From contig CAKVEH010000070.1 of assembly GCA_934728205.1 (NCBI GenBank), positions 1 through 7,152 on the forward strand: a DNA stretch of 7,152 bases. Reading direction: 5' to 3'. Positions within the stretch are counted from its first letter, which is position 1. Each line of letters opens with the position of its first letter. Below are positions 6,796 to 7,152 of the stretch, in pieces. A model generated the notes under the pieces. That model searched no databases, had not been told where the DNA came from, and saw nothing but the letters and a program-made list of their open reading frames with translations. The translations under genes and the position numbers were made by a program. This stretch comes from an uncultured Helicobacteraceae bacterium (GTDB taxonomy: Bacteria > Campylobacterota > Campylobacteria > Campylobacterales > Helicobacteraceae).

Positions 6796-7152
6796 TTAAG
6801 ATTTTATGACATTTTTAATGCCTAAATGCTGCTCTATACCACTGATAATATCTTTATTTTGGCGAAAAAATTCCTTATCACCCTCATCATAAAAGCTTTT
6901 TTGCTGTATGTCGCCTTGAATATCACTAGCATTAGCGGCATCTTGATTGCTTGATTGAGTATTTGTATTGTCCTCATTTGTTTGGCTTTTTGCCACGCTA
7001 ATTTTTGTCCCCATTCCAAATACCTCATCAACAAAGGTTTTAATAATATGAAAATGTTTTTTTAAAGCCTCTTTACATTCACTATTGGCATTTGATTCCC
7101 AAGTGAGAGTGCCTTGCACATAATCAACAAAACTAACACTTTTATCAAAGCA
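6796..7152 (-). CDS. dnaX: Probable DNA polymerase III gamma/tau subunit DnaX, C-terminal part only
   Basis: The reading frame is open from the right edge (first visible codon 7152–7150) to a TAA at 6798–6796, giving the last 118 residues of a longer protein. No diagnostic domain is visible. The segment contains a short beta-rich part (VSFVDYVQGTLTWES), a helix (CKEALKKHFHIIKTFVDEVFG), a low-complexity Asn/Gln/Ser/Asp linker at about 56–85, and a charged C-terminal helix (KEFFRQNKDIISGIEQHLGI). The naming rests on gene order: in H. pylori the gene just before tsaE–lptB–rpoN is dnaX, whose product loads the sliding clamp and organises the replicase. Internal ATGs such as that at 7119 are not the start. 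A search with the full-length gene would settle the name. Confidence 0.6.
   Translation of the reverse strand, partial: CFDKSVSFVDYVQGTLTWESNANSECKEALKKHFHIIKTFVDEVFGMGTKISVAKSQTNEDNTNTQSSNQDAANASDIQGDIQQKSFYDEGDKEFFRQNKDIISGIEQHLGIKNVIKS

Overview
The window looks like ordinary chromosomal DNA of an epsilonproteobacterium, most likely a Helicobacter outside H. pylori. Three things point there: the FlgE hook protein is recognisably of the Helicobacter type; the dnaX–tsaE–lptB–rpoN gene order is the one I recall from H. pylori (HP0717–HP0714); and NhaA carries the long cytoplasmic insert I associate with Helicobacter NhaA. The DNA is AT-rich, and the promoters have good -10 boxes without clear -35 boxes. 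No mobile element, tRNA, rRNA, CRISPR array or phage gene was seen.

Layout. (1) 1–1988, minus strand: flgE, flagellar hook protein, cut at its C-terminal end by the left window edge. (2) 1989–2242: divergent intergenic region with a near-consensus sigma-54 promoter facing flgE and an extended -10 promoter facing trxA. (3) 2243–2566, plus strand: trxA, thioredoxin. It is followed by a long stem-loop starting at its stop codon and by about 180 bp of AT-rich non-coding DNA. (4) 2797–4302, plus strand: nhaA, sodium/proton antiporter. (5) 4304–7152, minus strand: a tight operon transcribed dnaX (C-terminal part only), tsaE, lptB, rpoN. The last three overlap by 8 and 4 bases. nhaA and rpoN converge with one base between their stop codons.

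The clearest functional link is flagellar. rpoN encodes sigma-54, and the promoter in front of flgE has the sigma-54 signature (GG, ten bases, GC). A regulator and a probable member of its regulon therefore lie about 2.3 kb apart. rpoN itself sits at the end of a housekeeping operon (replication clamp loader, tRNA t6A synthesis, LPS export), so its basal expression is probably tied to growth genes. No wholly new system is visible. The items most worth checking are the trxA downstream stem-loop with two exclusive folds, the large NhaA insert, and the coupled operon feeding rpoN.
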